DNA of 64,000 bases from Tragulus kanchil (lineage: Eukaryota; Chordata; Mammalia; Artiodactyla; Tragulidae), in NCBI GenBank assembly GCA_022376925.1, contig JAIOJX010000002.1:134426831-134490830 (forward strand), written 5' to 3'. The notes beneath the pieces were generated by a model. It had not been told where the DNA came from and did no database searches. It saw only the letters and a list, made by a program, of their open reading frames with translations. Numbering within the stretch: the stretch's first letter is position 1; each line of letters starts with the position of its first letter. The translations under genes and the position numbers were made by a program. Below, piece by piece: positions 11,144-22,699 of the stretch.

Positions 11144-11457
11144 TAATCTGCTTCCATGGTAGCTCAGCTGGTAAAGAATCTGCCGGCTATGCAGGTGACG
11201 CTGGTTTGATTCCTGGGTGGGAAAGATCTCCTGGAGAAGGGATAGGCTACTCACTTCAGTATGCTTGGGCTTCCCTGGATTGGCTCAGATGGTAAAGAAT
11301 CTGCCTGGAATGTGGGAGATCTGGGTTCGATCGCTGGTTTGGGAAGAGCCCCTGGAAAAGGGAAGGGCTACCCGGTCCAGTATTCTTGCCTGAAGAATTC
11401 CATGGCTTGTCCATGGGATTGAAAAGATTTGGACAGGACTGAATGACTTTCACTTTC
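11144..11457 (+). mobile_element. Dimeric Bov-tA SINE
   Basis: Two tRNA-like heads occur in tandem on the plus strand: 'gctcagctggtaaagaatc' at about 11162 and 'ggctcagatggtaaagaat' at about 11283. Each is followed by a Bov-A-type 'ctcctggagaagggat' or 'cccctggaaaagggaa' module. It ends near 'ggactgaatgactttcact'. Its 3' end lies inside the start of D5. Confidence 0.85.
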
Positions 11458-11559
11458 ATACATAGTTGTGTATTAAACCATAAGAAATTTTTTCATTTAT
11501 ACAAAGAGGTCTGTAATTTATTGTAACATGAATTTTTTGCGGAGGAGGTACAAATTTTT

Positions 11560-11815
11560 ACTTCTTTTTATTGATTATTTATTTATTTATTTTAAGCCAT
11601 CTGTATTCCTCAGTCTGTGTGGGCCTCCCATTGCAGTGGCCTCTCTCACTGCAGAGCACTGGCTCTGGGCACATGCACTCCAGAGCGCTGGCTCATAATT
11701 GGACACACTGGTCCAGCCGCTCCATGGCACTTGGGATCTTCCCTGGTCAGGGATCGAACTGGTGCCTCCTGCACTGCAAGGCAGACTCCTTACCCACTGG
11801 ACCATCAGGGAAGCC
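11560..11815 (-). mobile_element. Older member of the CHR-like SINE family
   Basis: In antisense: T-rich tail, 'gtgtgggcctcccattgca', 'gcagagcactggctctggg', 'ataattggacacactggtc', 'ggatcgaactggtgcctcc', and 'ggaccatcagggaagcccc'. It lacks the C-rich 3' extension and the 'ccaatagaag' block of the young copies. Several CpG-to-TpG-type changes indicate greater age. Confidence 0.8.
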
Positions 11816-12645
11816 CCTGTTTGTTTGTTTGTTTTAAGCGTACCATAAGAAAAATGACCATTCAAGTGTAATGAGAGGTAAAAACTGACCAGTCTTGGTA
11901 AGAGGGAGACCACAGGGTGTGGTGGGGATGATGGCAAAATAAACGGAGCACGCCCCATCTAAAAGGTGTGACCACTGAACTCTAGCCAGTGGTTGCCAGT
12001 GTGGGCACACCAGCCTAGCGCTGCTAGATTGTTTTCGTTTCAGCAGAGACAGGAAATCAGAATATTTATAGGGAATCTTCTAATTTAGGAAGTACTGGTA
12101 ATTTATTTACTCTTTTAAAACTAAAGAAACAGTTCTGAGGGCAAACAATATGTGGGCCACCAGTTTGTAATCACTGATGTAGATAATATACTTTAATGAG
12201 TCTAAAGTCATTAGCTATCTTTTTGGCAGTCCTCTCATACTGCTGACTCACTAGCTTTTTTGTCCGATGAAATCCTTCAGTGATTCAAATGCACTTAGTC
12301 TAAAGCCGTCTTCATCCAAGGTGCGTTCCTGGACTTGGCAGTTGGGTTTCTGGACCTTCTGTTTGCTTGTGCTAAGTCCATCCTGTTACTTGCATTGAAG
12401 ATGCTACTTCTCTCTTCCTACTCATTTGATTTGTTCTTCAAGTTTCATCATAAAAATGGCAAGAGAGACAGAACGGAGGACCAGCAGCTGGGGTTCCTTT
12501 AGCAGCTGGGGGGGGGGCACAGGACTGAATGACTTTCACTTTCATACATAGTTGTGTATTAAACCATAAGAAATTTTTTCATTTATACAAAGAGGTCTGT
12601 AATTTATTGTAACATGAATTTTTTGCGGAGGAGGTACAAATTTTT

Positions 12646-12901
12646 ACTTCTTTTTATTGATTATTTATTTATTTATTTTAAGCCATCTGTATTCCTCAGT
12701 CTGTGTGGGCCTCCCATTGCAGTGGCCTCTCTCACTGCAGAGCACTGGCTCTGGGCACATGCACTCCAGAGCGCTGGCTCATAATTGGACACACTGGTCC
12801 AGCCGCTCCATGGCACTTGGGATCTTCCCTGGTCAGGGATCGAACTGGTGCCTCCTGCACTGCAAGGCAGACTCCTTACCCACTGGACCATCAGGGAAGC
12901 C
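12646..12901 (-). mobile_element. Older CHR-like SINE, second copy within D5
   Basis: This is the same element as at 11560-11815, repeated by D5. Confidence 0.8.
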
Positions 12902-14104
12902 CCTGTTTGTTTGTTTGTTTTAAGCGTACCATAAGAAAAATGACCATTCAAGTGTAATGAGAGGTAAAAACTGACCAGTCTTGGTAAGAGGGAGACCACA
13001 GGGTGTGGTGGGGATGATGGCAAAATAAACGGAGCACGCCCCATCTAAAAGGTGTGACCACTGAACTCTAGCCAGTGGTTGCCAGTGTGGGCACACCAGC
13101 CTAGCGCTGCTAGATTGTTTTCGTTTCAGCAGAGACAGGAAATCAGAATATTTATAGGGAATCTTCTAATTTAGGAAGTACTGGTAATTTATTTACTCTT
13201 TTAAAACTAAAGAAACAGTTCTGAGGGCAAACAATATGTGGGCCACCAGTTTGTAATCACTGATGTAGATAATATACTTTAATGAGTCTAAAGTCATTAG
13301 CTATCTTTTTGGCAGTCCTCTCATACTGCTGACTCACTAGCTTTTTTGTCCGATGAAATCCTTCAGTGATTCAAATGCACTTAGTCTAAAGCCGTCTTCA
13401 TCCAAGGTGCGTTCCTGGACTTGGCAGTTGGGTTTCTGGACCTTCTGTTTGCTTGTGCTAAGTCCATCCTGTTACTTGCATTGAAGATGCTACTTCTCTC
13501 TTCCTACTCATTTGATTTGTTCTTCAAGTTTCATCATAAAAATGGCAAGAGAGACAGAACGGAGGACCAGCAGCTGGGGTTCCCTTTAGCAGAGCTCAAC
13601 CAGTGGCCCTACATGTATTTTGGCTTGTTGGGGTCCAGGGCAGGCTGCCCCTAAATGTACTTCAATGACTGATTATTTTGAACTAAAGTTACTTAAGAAA
13701 TGACAAACAGAAGGAGGACTCTCTGACCCTTCACTCTTTTCTCCCTGAGAGCAGGACATGAATCTTTGCTGTGAAAGGTGCCTCCTTACCCCTGGAGGTG
13801 AGAGACACTCAGTTGTATGATCAGAGATGGGAATGCAGCCTGAGTGCCTATGTAAAAAAAACCTTGTTATTTCTTTAATTTGCTACCCCAAGTTCAAACT
13901 CTGTTTATAGTCTTCTGATTGAGCACCCAAAACCTATGTTTCTTTGTCCTGTCAGCTGCTCACAGATTTATTGTTTCTTGGCCTAAAAAGTATAAAAGCT
14001 GCCTGCTTTGGCACTTCTTAGGTCCCATTTCTAGGAGACCTCTGTGTGCATGAATAAAATTTGTTTCTTTTTCTCCTATTAATCTGTCTTGTGTCAGTTT
14101 TATG
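12902..14104. other. Unique sequence, no gene recognised
   Basis: No repeat family was recognised. A 77-codon plus-strand frame at 13421-13654 is present in full only in the second D5 copy and has no identifiable domain. Confidence 0.4.
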
Positions 14105-14219
14105 TATTTATTTTTTTGGTCAAGCCATGCAGCATGTGGAATCTTAGTTCCCCGACCAGGGATTGAACTCATATCCCCTGCATTGGGAGTACTCACTACT
14201 GGACCATCAGGGAGGTCCT
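14105..14219 (-). mobile_element. Short CHR-type SINE
   Basis: Antisense order: T-rich tract, 'gcagcatgtggaatcttag', 'ttccccgaccagggattga', 'ctgcattgggagt', 'ctggaccatcagggagg'. This is the short tRNA-only form of the cetartiodactyl CHR family. Confidence 0.75.
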
Positions 14220-15071
14220 TTGTGTCAATTTTATTCTTAGTTCAGCCACAAGAACTCAAGAGAGAGAGAGAGAGGAGGGAAATTTCCTCCTCCCTGATAG
14301 CTTCAATTACAGAGATAAAATATTAAAAACCAGTGACCTGTATTTAAGAATAGAATCTCGTAATAACATCCCTGTGTTTAAGGACCTTTCGAAAGACTAT
14401 GATAAGTGGCAGCCTGTCAGGCAGTAGGGCCTTGTCGACATGGCTGACTCTTTTGGCTGGACGTGGGTCCTCCAGTGTATTTGGTGTTTTTTTGGTGACC
14501 GGCCTGTCCCTGTAGGCATTTCTGTTGGCTCCTCTTGTAGAGGCCTCTCCCTAGGTTGACATAAACCTCCTGACTTTTTCATGCGTGCATGCCTGTATGC
14601 GTGCGTGCAGTAGTTTTGGAGCCCTGTTCTGTGTGGCAGGCACAGTGCTCGCTGGAGGACACATAGACGTGACCAGGACAGGGCCCATCCCTCTGTTTGT
14701 GGAGCCTACAATCTATGTCCCCCATAGCTAGCTATGAAGAAAGGATGTCAGTCATATTCCTTAGCAGCACCACAAAGGCAAACTGGGTTAGAGTTCCACC
14801 TGACTGAGATGTTTAACGTGTTCATGAATCCACCAAAATGTCGGAGAAGACGGGGCACATTTTCCACACTTTCCCAGCAAGACTGTCATGTGTGACCTCG
14901 AGGAAGGTTTTGCTACCATCCAGAGACAGATTTCATATCACACATCCCTGGCCCACCAGATTAGCAACTCTCCTGGAACAAAACAAAGCAGAAACACAGA
15001 AAGGAAATGAGATTGTCTGATAGGTCTCACTCTCCTTATGTGAACTCTTTGGTCTGCACAGTCCACTGTTT
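14220..15071. other. Unique sequence with small simple repeats
   Basis: It contains a short (GA)n tract near 14261-14275 and a degenerate GCAT/GCGT tract near 14581-14610. No gene was recognised. Open frames of about 60 codons have no supporting features. Confidence 0.45.
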
Positions 15072-15421
15072 CCTTTATTTATTTATTTATTTATTTATTT
15101 TCGTCTGTTCTGGGTTTTCACTGCTACAGGCTCTAATCCAGTTGCGGGGAGTCAGGGCTACTCTCTAGTTGAGGTGAGCAGGCTTCTTGTTGCGATGACT
15201 TCTCTTGTTGTGGAACTCAGGCTCTAGGGCACATGGGCTTCAGTTGTTGTGGCCCATGGGCTCCATAGCTGTGGCTCTGAGACTCTAGAGCACTGGCTCC
15301 ATAGTTGTGGCTCATGGGCTTAGTTGCTCCACAGCATGTGGGATCTTCCTGAATCAGGGATCAAACCCATGTCTCCTGCAGTGGCAGACGAACTCTTCAC
15401 CACTGAGCTACCAGGGAAGCC
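15072..15421 (-). mobile_element. CHR-2-like SINE, full length
   Basis: A (TTTA)n tail on the plus strand precedes the antisense CHR-2 body with repeated 'gttgtggctcatgggctta'-type modules. It ends in 'ccactgagctaccaggga' plus 'agccc'. The flanks share actgttt (15065-15071 and 15424-15430), a plausible target-site duplication. Confidence 0.85.
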
Positions 15422-15470
15422 CTACTGTTTGCTTTTTTGAGAAACCAGATGACACTGGTGTACCTTTTAG

Positions 15471-15495
15471 TGTTGTTGTTGTGGTGGTGGTAGTC
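15471..15495. repeat. (GTT)n/(GGT)n trinucleotide tract
   Basis: Short tandem GTT then GGT units give the poly-Val and poly-Thr runs in overlapping spurious frames. Confidence 0.8.
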
Positions 15496-16364
15496 GTTCT
15501 CCAGGATTCTTTTGGGATCCTAGGCAGTGGTTTGGTGATCTCCTTTGTGAGATCTGTTGGAATCCTGGTATGAAATTCTTCTGGATGCCCCCAAACTGAG
15601 AGCATGGAAGAGCATTGGGGGTGTTTTCAAGATGTATTCATTCTGCTTTCTCCATTCAAAATACTATCACTCAAAACCAGGTAGGGAAAGTGCTGGAATT
15701 TCCTATATTCTGAGGTCTGAGTCTAAGGGAAGCGTAGATGGAGAAAAGGTTATCCTTTGAAATTCCCCTCTTGTTTAGGATCCTTGGTTGCAAGTAACAG
15801 AAACTGACTCTGATGAAGTAAAGCAGAAATGGATTTATTAGTGGGACATGCGAGAAATTAGAGATGTGAAGGAAAAGATGAATTCTTAGGCTTTGGAAAG
15901 TCCTGGAACTAGAGATGTTCTGGGAATCCAGAATATAGGATTTAATGGTTCATTCCTTCAGGACACTGTAGGTGGGATGAATTTTGTTCAAAATGCAAAA
16001 TCCAGGGAGCGAGCTTCTGATTGGCCTACCTTGATTCACAGGACTAGCTCAGAATTGCTAACCCCACCAAGATCCCATGAAATACTAATTCTCAAGGAAA
16101 ATCATAAAGGAAAACCAAGGGGAGGAAGTTGTAGATAGGTGACCCCTATGGATGTTCCCTAGGGTCCTCAGCCTAAAGCCACTGTTGACTCACCCTCAAG
16201 CGCATCACCAGTGGCGTGCTACACCATCATTGCTTCTTTCTGAATATTTGTTGGGTCCACTCACTTGTCCTACTCGATTCAGTTCAAGAGTGCTAGTTGT
16301 TCTGGGTTGGGTCCTGATTCTCTTTTATTTCATTTTAGTTTCCCAGTTAAGAATATGTATGCAT

Positions 16365-16679
16365 AGGGCTTCCCCTGGTGGTCCAGTGGGTAAGAACACT
16401 GCCTTGCAGTGCAAGGGGCGCCGGTTCGATCCCTGCCCTGGGAAGATCCCACATGCTGCGGAGCGGCTGGACCAATGTGTCCAATTACCGAGCCAGAGCT
16501 CTGGAGCGCGTGCGCCCAGAGCCGGCGACAGAGGCCTCTGCGATGGGAGGCCCACAGGAGCCAAAGAACAAAGACGGATGAAAATAGAGAAATGAAAGGC
16601 CAATAGAAGTAGCCCGCCTGCTCCCCTCCCTCCCCAACCCGACCCCCGCCCAAAAAAAAAAAATATAAAAAAAAAAAAA
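16365..16679 (+). mobile_element. Young CHR-like SINE
   Basis: Plus-strand element: 'gggcttcccctggtggtcc' head, B-box-like 'ggttcgatccctgcc', 'ggagcggctggaccaatgt', then the 'aggccaatagaag' 3' extension, a C-rich tract and an A-rich tail. The target-site duplication is aagaatatgtat(g/a)cat at 16349-16364 and from about 16679. A young insertion is supported by the long duplication and low divergence from the other copies. Confidence 0.9.
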
Positions 16680-17465
16680 AAGAATATGTATACATGATCA
16701 TGGAAAAATCCCTACAGTAGCAGTTTGTATTGCCAGAGTGCAATTCTCAGTGCCTTAGTGATGTCAGCTCACTGAAGACCGACAGTGCTCTGAAATACAG
16801 TCAGTTCTTGCTGCTTGTGGTTGGTAGTTCTCTTGGTAGTTGGTAGTTGCTGCAGAGGCTGAACTAGTGAAGACTGAGCTATTGCTCCTAGGGAAATGGG
16901 AGGACTGACTCTGATGAAGTAAAGCAGAAATGGATTTATTAGTGGGACATGCGAGAAATTAGAGATGTGAAGGAAAAGATGAATTCTTAGGCTTTGGAAA
17001 GTCCTGGAACTAGAGATGTTCTGGGAATCCAGAATATAGGATTTAATGGTTCATTCCTTCAGGACACTGTAGGTGGGATGAATTTTGTTCAAAATGCAAA
17101 ATCCAGGGAGCGAGCTTCTGATTGGCCTACCTTGATTCACAGGACTAGCTCAGAATTGCTAACCCCACCAAGATCCCATGAAATACTAATTCTCAAGGAA
17201 AATCATAAAGGAAAACCAAGGGGAGGAAGTTGTAGATAGGTGACCCCTATGGATGTTCCCTAGGGTCCTCAGCCTAAAGCCACTGTTGACTCACCCTCAA
17301 GCGCATCACCAGTGGCGTGCTACACCATCATTGCTTCTTTCTGAATATTTGTTGGGTCCACTCACTTGTCCTACTCGATTCAGTTCAAGAGTGCTAGTTG
17401 TTCTGGGTTGGGTCCTGATTCTCTTTTATTTCATTTTAGTTTCCCAGTTAAGAATATGTATGCAT

Positions 17466-17780
17466 AGGGCTTCCCCTGGTGGTCCAGTGGGTAAGGACAC
17501 CGCCTTGCAGTGCAAGGGGCGCCGGTTTGATCCCTGCCCTGGGAAGATCCCACATGCTGCGGAGCGGCTGGACCAATGTGTCCAATTACCGAGCCAGAGC
17601 TCTGGAGCGCGTGCGCCCAGAGCCGGCGACAGAGGCCTCTGCGATGGGAGGCCCACAGGAGCCAAAGAACAAAGACGGATGAAAATAGAGAAATGAAAGG
17701 CCAATAGAAGTAGCCCGCCTGCTCCCCTCCCTCCCCAACCCGACCCCCGCCCCAAATAAATAAATCTTAAAAAAAAAAAA
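17466..17780 (+). mobile_element. Young CHR-like SINE, second copy within D6
   Basis: This is the same insertion as 16365-16679, with the same flanking target-site duplication. Internal substitutions and a different tail (AAAT units rather than a near-pure A run) separate the copies. Confidence 0.9.
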
Positions 17781-18005
17781 AAGAATATGTATACATGATC
17801 ATGGAAAAATCCCTACAGTAGCAGTTTGTATTGCCAGAGTGCAATTCTCAGTGCCTTAGTGATGTCAGCTCACTGAAGACCGACAGTGCTCTGAAATACA
17901 GTCAGTTCTTGCTGCTTGTGGTTGGTAGTTCTCTTGGTAGTTGGTAGTTGCTGCAGAGGCTGAACTAGTGAAGACTGAGCTATTGCTCCTAGGGGAAATG
18001 GGAGG

Positions 18006-18954
18006 TCAGGTTCCTGTGTGCCTCTGGCCATGACATTTTTGTCAACTAATCTGTAACCTTGTTTTATGTGTGTTTATGTTCCGAGTCGCTTTACGGAATC
18101 TGTTGTTGACTTTTTACGTTGAACTCGTGGCCAACAGCACCGCAACTGAATGAAACTTACCTGACACATGTGTTTTCTTCGAAAGACGATAGGACAGCCT
18201 TCTTGCCCTTAGGGGCCATTTTAAATAGCTGTTTTGAGTTTCCAACAAAAAGCACAAAAATGAAAAACCCTTGGTACTGATTTCCTGCAAAAAGAATACT
18301 TGTTTTTAACATGAAAACTGAAACCAGGAGGCAGAGAAGAGCTTTGTCCAACCTCAGCTGGGAATGTGTGTGTCAATGATTCAAATCTTGCATTGCCTTG
18401 TGTGTCCGAGAATGATCATGAAAGTCCCGCGAGTGCTGGTTTGGGGGTTATAAGTAAATTTTAGTGAGTAGGCAAATGTGCAGATATGGAATCTGTGAGT
18501 AATGAGTATCGACTTTACTACTGCTATCCTTATTGTACAAATGGGTTGGAATGGAGGGGTAGAGAGAGATTGATTAGTTTTCTGAGAGTAATGCAACCGG
18601 GGATTGTAGAACAGGGTCTAACTTGCTCCGCTTGCGGCAGGTGTGATCTGAAGACAGTGAAGCGTGGTGGTGAGTGCAGTATGGCCCCTGACACGAGCTG
18701 GTTTCCATGTTTTGTGGGCACTTCGGAAGCAGAGAATATTGAGGGCCATGAAGAAAGAAGGAGGTGGGAGTGGGAAAGTGGTTTTCTTGCGTAAACTTGG
18801 GTTGTTTTCAGAGCCTGTGATGCAGGAGTTCTTGGCCCTGAGGTTTTCTATGTAATTTCTCCTTGAGATGAATTTCCTACAAACAAATGTCAGAGTAGTC
18901 TGAGAAAAACACTTTTGTTTGTAGTCTTTGGATTTCTAAGAGAATGCAGCCAAT
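18006..18954. other. Unique or anciently repeat-derived sequence
   Basis: The stretch around 18030-18230 has the feel of an old mammalian interspersed repeat, but I cannot name the family. The 102-codon plus-strand frame at 18486-18794 shows no recognisable domain. Confidence 0.3.
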
Positions 18955-19127
18955 GGTTTGGAGCATAGACTCCAGTGCCACAGCTTCCTGGGTCTGAATC
19001 CTGATTCTGCCATTAAGTGACTGTGTGACCTTGGGCAGGTTACTTATCCGTTCTGTCTCTGTTTTCTCCTCTGAAAAATGGAGATACTAGTAATAACTAT
19101 CTCAGAATTGCTGAGAAGATTAAATGA

Positions 19128-19131
<4 letters not shown>
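18955..19131 (+). mobile_element. MIR SINE
   Basis: Clear MIR order: 'gagcatagactccagtgcc', 'tgggtctgaatcctgattc', 'ctgtgtgaccttgggcagg', 'aaatggagatactagtaat', 'agattaaatgagg'. The 3' end abuts a CA microsatellite. Confidence 0.85.
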
Positions 19132-19167
<36 letters not shown>

Positions 19168-19378
19168 GCTTCCCTGGTGGCTCAGGCAGTAAAGAATCTA
19201 CTTGCAATGTGGGAGACCTGGGTTTGATCCCTGGGTCAGGAAGATCCTCTGGAGAAGAGAATGGCAACCCACTCTACGCCAGTATTCTTGCCTGGAGAAT
19301 CCTATGGTCAGGAGGTGCCTGGTGGGCTACCATCCATGGGGGCCCAAAGAATCAGACATGACTGAGTGACTAACCCAC
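19132..19378 (+). mobile_element. (CA)n followed by Bov-tA SINE
   Basis: A (CA)n run of about 33 bp (19132-19164) abuts a plus-strand Bov-tA. The SINE shows 'ggcttccctggtggctcag', 'gggtttgatccctgggtca', 'gagaatggcaacccactct', 'ccagtattcttgcctggag' and 'atgactgagtgactaac'. Confidence 0.9.
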
Positions 19379-20100
19379 ACCTGCACACCTGTATATAGAA
19401 TTTAGAACAAGATTTGGCACGGAACACGTGCTCTGGAAGTTTGTCCCCAGCTCTGAGGGTCACACTGCTAGACCCTGTTGTCTGTATCCTCACCCAGTTC
19501 AGCCATAACTGGGAAGCTGGGTCAGCTGGCAGCGCCTGGGTCTTTTTCTACTCCAGGGGCTGCCTGACTCACCTCCTGGGCTCAGGCAGATGACAGCTAA
19601 ATAGAAGGGCTCTTTCCTCTTAGCATTAGCCTAATTACAGGGGCTTCCTACAAGGGGGTGTGAGGAGTACGCGTCCCTCCCTCCCCTTTCTCTCCCCTCC
19701 CCAGCCCCCATCTGAAGGAAGCCTGAACCCTGATTCCTGCCTCCTCTTTCTCACACGCTACTTTAGTCCCTGTGATTCGGCACACCTAATCTTTCATCTC
19801 TGGATGGGTCCTGTTGCCGTTTTATGTGTTTTCTCTGCCCTGGTTTGAGTTCCACAAGGTCTGTTTGGGTCTCTGTGGGTGTCTGACAGCCTCTGTGGGC
19901 CTCTCTGAATTACATAACTGAAGTTTTGTATTTTCTGTTTCTTGCCGGGAGTTTTTTCTGTGCTATAATTTGGCTCTCAGGGTACTAGAATTTTCTTTTG
20001 AGACCCCTAGTGTTTTCTTGTAAACATTCTTTGGCCATGCTTTCTTCTTAAAAATAATGCTTCTTGACAGTCACCATGAGTGTCTGCCATTTAAGTTGAA

Positions 20101-20207
20101 CTGTGTGACCTTGGGCAGGTTACTTATCCGTTCTGTCTCTGTTTTCTCCTCTGAAAAATGGAGATACTAGTAATAACTATCTCAGAATTGCTGAGAAGAT
20201 TAAATGA

Positions 20208-20249
<42 letters not shown>

Positions 20250-20460
20250 GCTTCCCTGGTGGCTCAGGCAGTAAAGAATCTACTTGCAATGTGGGAGACC
20301 TGGGTTTGATCCCTGGGTCAGGAAGATCCTCTGGAGAAGAGAATGGCAACCCACTCTACGCCAGTATTCTTGCCTGGAGAATCCTATGGTCAGGAGGTGC
20401 CTGGTGGGCTACCATCCATGGGGGCCCAAAGAATCAGACATGACTGAGTGACTAACCCAC
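20101..20460 (+). mobile_element. MIR fragment, (CA)n and Bov-tA, second copy within D7
   Basis: This repeats 19021-19378: MIR 3' half at 20101-20211, (CA)n at 20212-20246 and Bov-tA at 20247-20460. Confidence 0.9.
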
Positions 20461-21335
20461 ACCTGCACACCTGTATATAGAATTTAGAACAAGATTTGGC
20501 ACGGAACACGTGCTCTGGAAGTTTGTCCCCAGCTCTGAGGGTCACACTGCTAGACCCTGTTGTCTGTATCCTCACCCAGTTCAGCCATAACTGGGGAAGC
20601 TGGGTCAGCTGGCAGCGCCTGGGTCTTTTTCTACTCCAGGGGCTGCCTGACTCACCTCCTGGGCTCAGGCAGATGACAGCTAAATAGAAGGGCTCTTTCC
20701 TCTTAGCATTAGCCTAATTACAGGGGCTTCCTACAAGGGGGTGTGAGGAGTACGCGTCCCTCCCTCCCCTTTCTCTCCCCTCCCCAGCCCCCATCTGAAG
20801 GAAGCCTGAACCCTGATTCCTGCCTCCTCTTTCTCACACGCTACTTTAGTCCCTGTGATTCGGCACACCTAATCTTTCATCTCTGGATGGGTCCTGTTGC
20901 CGTTTTATGTGTTTTCTCTGCCCTGGTTTGAGTTCCACAAGGTCTGTTTGGGTCTCTGTGGGTGTCTGACAGCCTCTGTGGGCCTCTCTGAATTACATAA
21001 CTGAAGTTTTGTATTTTCTGTTTCTTGCCGGGAGTTTTTTCTGTGCTATAATTTGGCTCTCAGGGTACTAGAATTTTCTTTTGAGACCCCTAGTGTTTTC
21101 TTGTAAACATTCTTTGGCCATGCTTTCTTCTTAAAAATAATGCTTTCTCACTGCCGATGCAGTACATGTGCATTACAGGCCAGTACGCATTACACAGAGA
21201 GTGAATCATCTTACCTCTCCCCCACATGTTGATACCTTGGTATCTGTCTGTCTCTGCGTCTGTCACACAAATGGGGTCATGATGGACCCCTGAGACTGCC
21301 TTCTTGTCAAGTCAGATTTCATTGTTTTTTTATAT

Positions 21336-21641
21336 TCATTTTTTTTGGGGGGGGCGGGTTGGGGAAGGAGAGGGGAGGGTGGGCCACTTCTATTGGTCTT
21401 TCATTTATCTATTTTTTCATCCATCTTTGTTCTTTGGCCCGTGTGGACCTCCCATCTCAGTGGCCTCTGTCATTGCAGAGCATCGGCTCTGGGTGCATAT
21501 GCTCCGGAGCTCCGGCTCGGTAATTGGACACGTCGGTCCAGCCGCTCCACGGCACGTGGGATCTTCCCAGGCCAGGGATCGAACTTGCACCCCCTGCACT
21601 GCAAGGCGGTGTCCTCACCCACTGGACCACCAGGGAAGCCC
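21336..21641 (-). mobile_element. Young CHR-like SINE
   Basis: Antisense young copy with a G-rich tract (complement of the C-rich 3' extension), 'ccacttctattggtc', 'ggaccaccagggaagccc' head and a B-box complement 'ggatcgaac'. It is bounded by a 17-bp duplication, tcattgtttttttatat, at 21319-21335 and 21642-21658. Confidence 0.9.
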
Positions 21642-21689
21642 TCATTGTTTTTTTATATATATATATATATATTTAAAATGTTTTGGCCT

Positions 21690-21930
21690 CTTATTATTTT
21701 TTTATTTATTTATTTTCATCCATCTTTATTCTTTGCCTTTGTGGGCCTCCCCCTGCAATGGCCTCTCTTGTTGCAGAGCACCGGCTCTGGGCACATGCGC
21801 TCCAGAGTGCTGACTCGTAATTGGACGCACCAGTCCAGCTGCTCTGTGGCACATGGGATCTTCCCAGGCCAGGGATTGAACCGGAGCCCCTTGCACTGCA
21901 AGGCGGACTCTTTACCGAGTGGACCACCTC
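21690..21930 (-). mobile_element. Older CHR-like SINE, head truncated
   Basis: Antisense older copy: 'tttatttatttattttcat' tail, 'cttgttgcagagcaccggc', 'cgtaattggacgcaccagt', 'ggattgaaccggagcccct', then 'gagtggaccacc'. It lacks the terminal 'agggaagccc' and the C-rich 3' extension. Confidence 0.8.
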
Positions 21931-22214
21931 TTTTATTTTTTTTTTTAATTTCATTGATTTTATCTCTGGCTGCACATGGGCTTTCTCTAGTTGCAGCAAG
22001 CAGGGGCTACTCTTGTGGTAGTATGAGGGCTTCTCATTGCACTGGCTTCTCTTGTTGCAGAGCACGAGCTGTAGGCAGGCGGGCTGCAGTCGTTGTGGCC
22101 CATGGGCTTAGTTGCATGGGTTAAGACATGTGAGATCTTCCCGGACCAGGGATTAAATCTGTGCCCCTTGTACTGCAAGGCAAATTCTTAATCCCTGAAG
22201 CACCAGGGAAGCCC
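21931..22214 (-). mobile_element. CHR-2-like SINE
   Basis: Antisense CHR-2 order: 'gctgcacatgggctttctc', 'gggcttctcattgcactgg', 'gttgcagagcacgagctgt', 'cttcccggaccagggatta', 'agcaccagggaagccc'. It is the third SINE in a row on the same strand. Confidence 0.85.
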
Positions 22215-22699
22215 ATCTTTTTTTTTTTTTCTTTTTATGAAACTCTGGAATCTCTACTGTATGGCTTGACTGTTGTTTATTTAAAAGGTACCCCGAGGAT
22301 GGTCATAGAGGTGTTTCCATTTCTCAGTAGCATAAGCACATCCCAGGCTGCATCCCTACTTAGGTCCTTGGAGCAGATTTCTAGAAATCTTCAGGAGCAG
22401 GCTAATAGAGGAGTGTTTACCTCCTCTTGACTGCCCCGGATGCTCATGAGTGCCCAGATTCTTGAGTCTCTGTGTCCATCTTCCCAAGGCAAATGTCAGA
22501 AAATGGACAGCTTGTTAGGCCTCTTTGTTAACGTCTTTTCTTCTGGCTTTTGCTGCAATTCTAGTTTTTTGTTGTTGTTCTCCATTTAGCTGACTTAGGT
22601 ACAGCTTTCTACTTTGTGCTCTGAGATAGGTGAAAGTTTTATTGTTTTCTAAAAATATGAAAGGCATTTAAACTCCTGGTCAAAACATATAAAATTCCC

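Larger units (their letters stand above)
11433..13593. repeat. Direct duplication D5 (11433-12505 / 12519-13593)
   Basis: The copies are about 1.07 kb. The junction includes a run of ten G residues (12508-12517) absent from the other copy. Copy 1 also has a one-base loss, 'ggttccttt' against 'ggttcccttt', just before the junction. The G run looks like low-complexity error at a contig end. Confidence 0.94.
15803..18005. repeat. Direct duplication D6 (15803-16903 / 16904-18005)
   Basis: The copies abut without filler. They match closely outside the SINE but differ at several positions inside it ('gtaagaacactgcc' against 'gtaaggacaccgcc', and different poly-A tail structures). Concentration of differences in a high-copy repeat suggests consensus contamination from other SINE copies. 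Confidence 0.96.
19021..21145. repeat. Direct duplication D7 (19021-20062 / 20101-21145)
   Basis: The copies are about 1.04 kb with about 38 bp of filler. Copy lengths differ by one CA unit in the microsatellite and one G ('aactgggaagc' against 'aactggggaagc'). The copy 1 start lies inside the MIR. Confidence 0.95.

Noticed and set aside
16365..16440. tRNA gene suggested by a B-box-like ggttcgatccc
   Set aside because: It belongs to the head of a tRNA-derived SINE. No full cloverleaf is present.
16152..16595. 147-codon plus-strand frame, repeated at 17253-17696
   Set aside because: More than half is a SINE translation (tRNA-like head onward). The rest has no recognisable domain.
18157..18351. 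Minus-strand frame with a ribosomal-protein-like MAPKGKKA start
   Set aside because: Similarity is limited to a short basic run. No further ribosomal protein sequence follows, and there is no poly-A or target-site evidence of a processed pseudogene.
21345..22124. 259-codon plus-strand open frame
   Set aside because: It lies entirely within the antisense strands of three consecutive SINEs.
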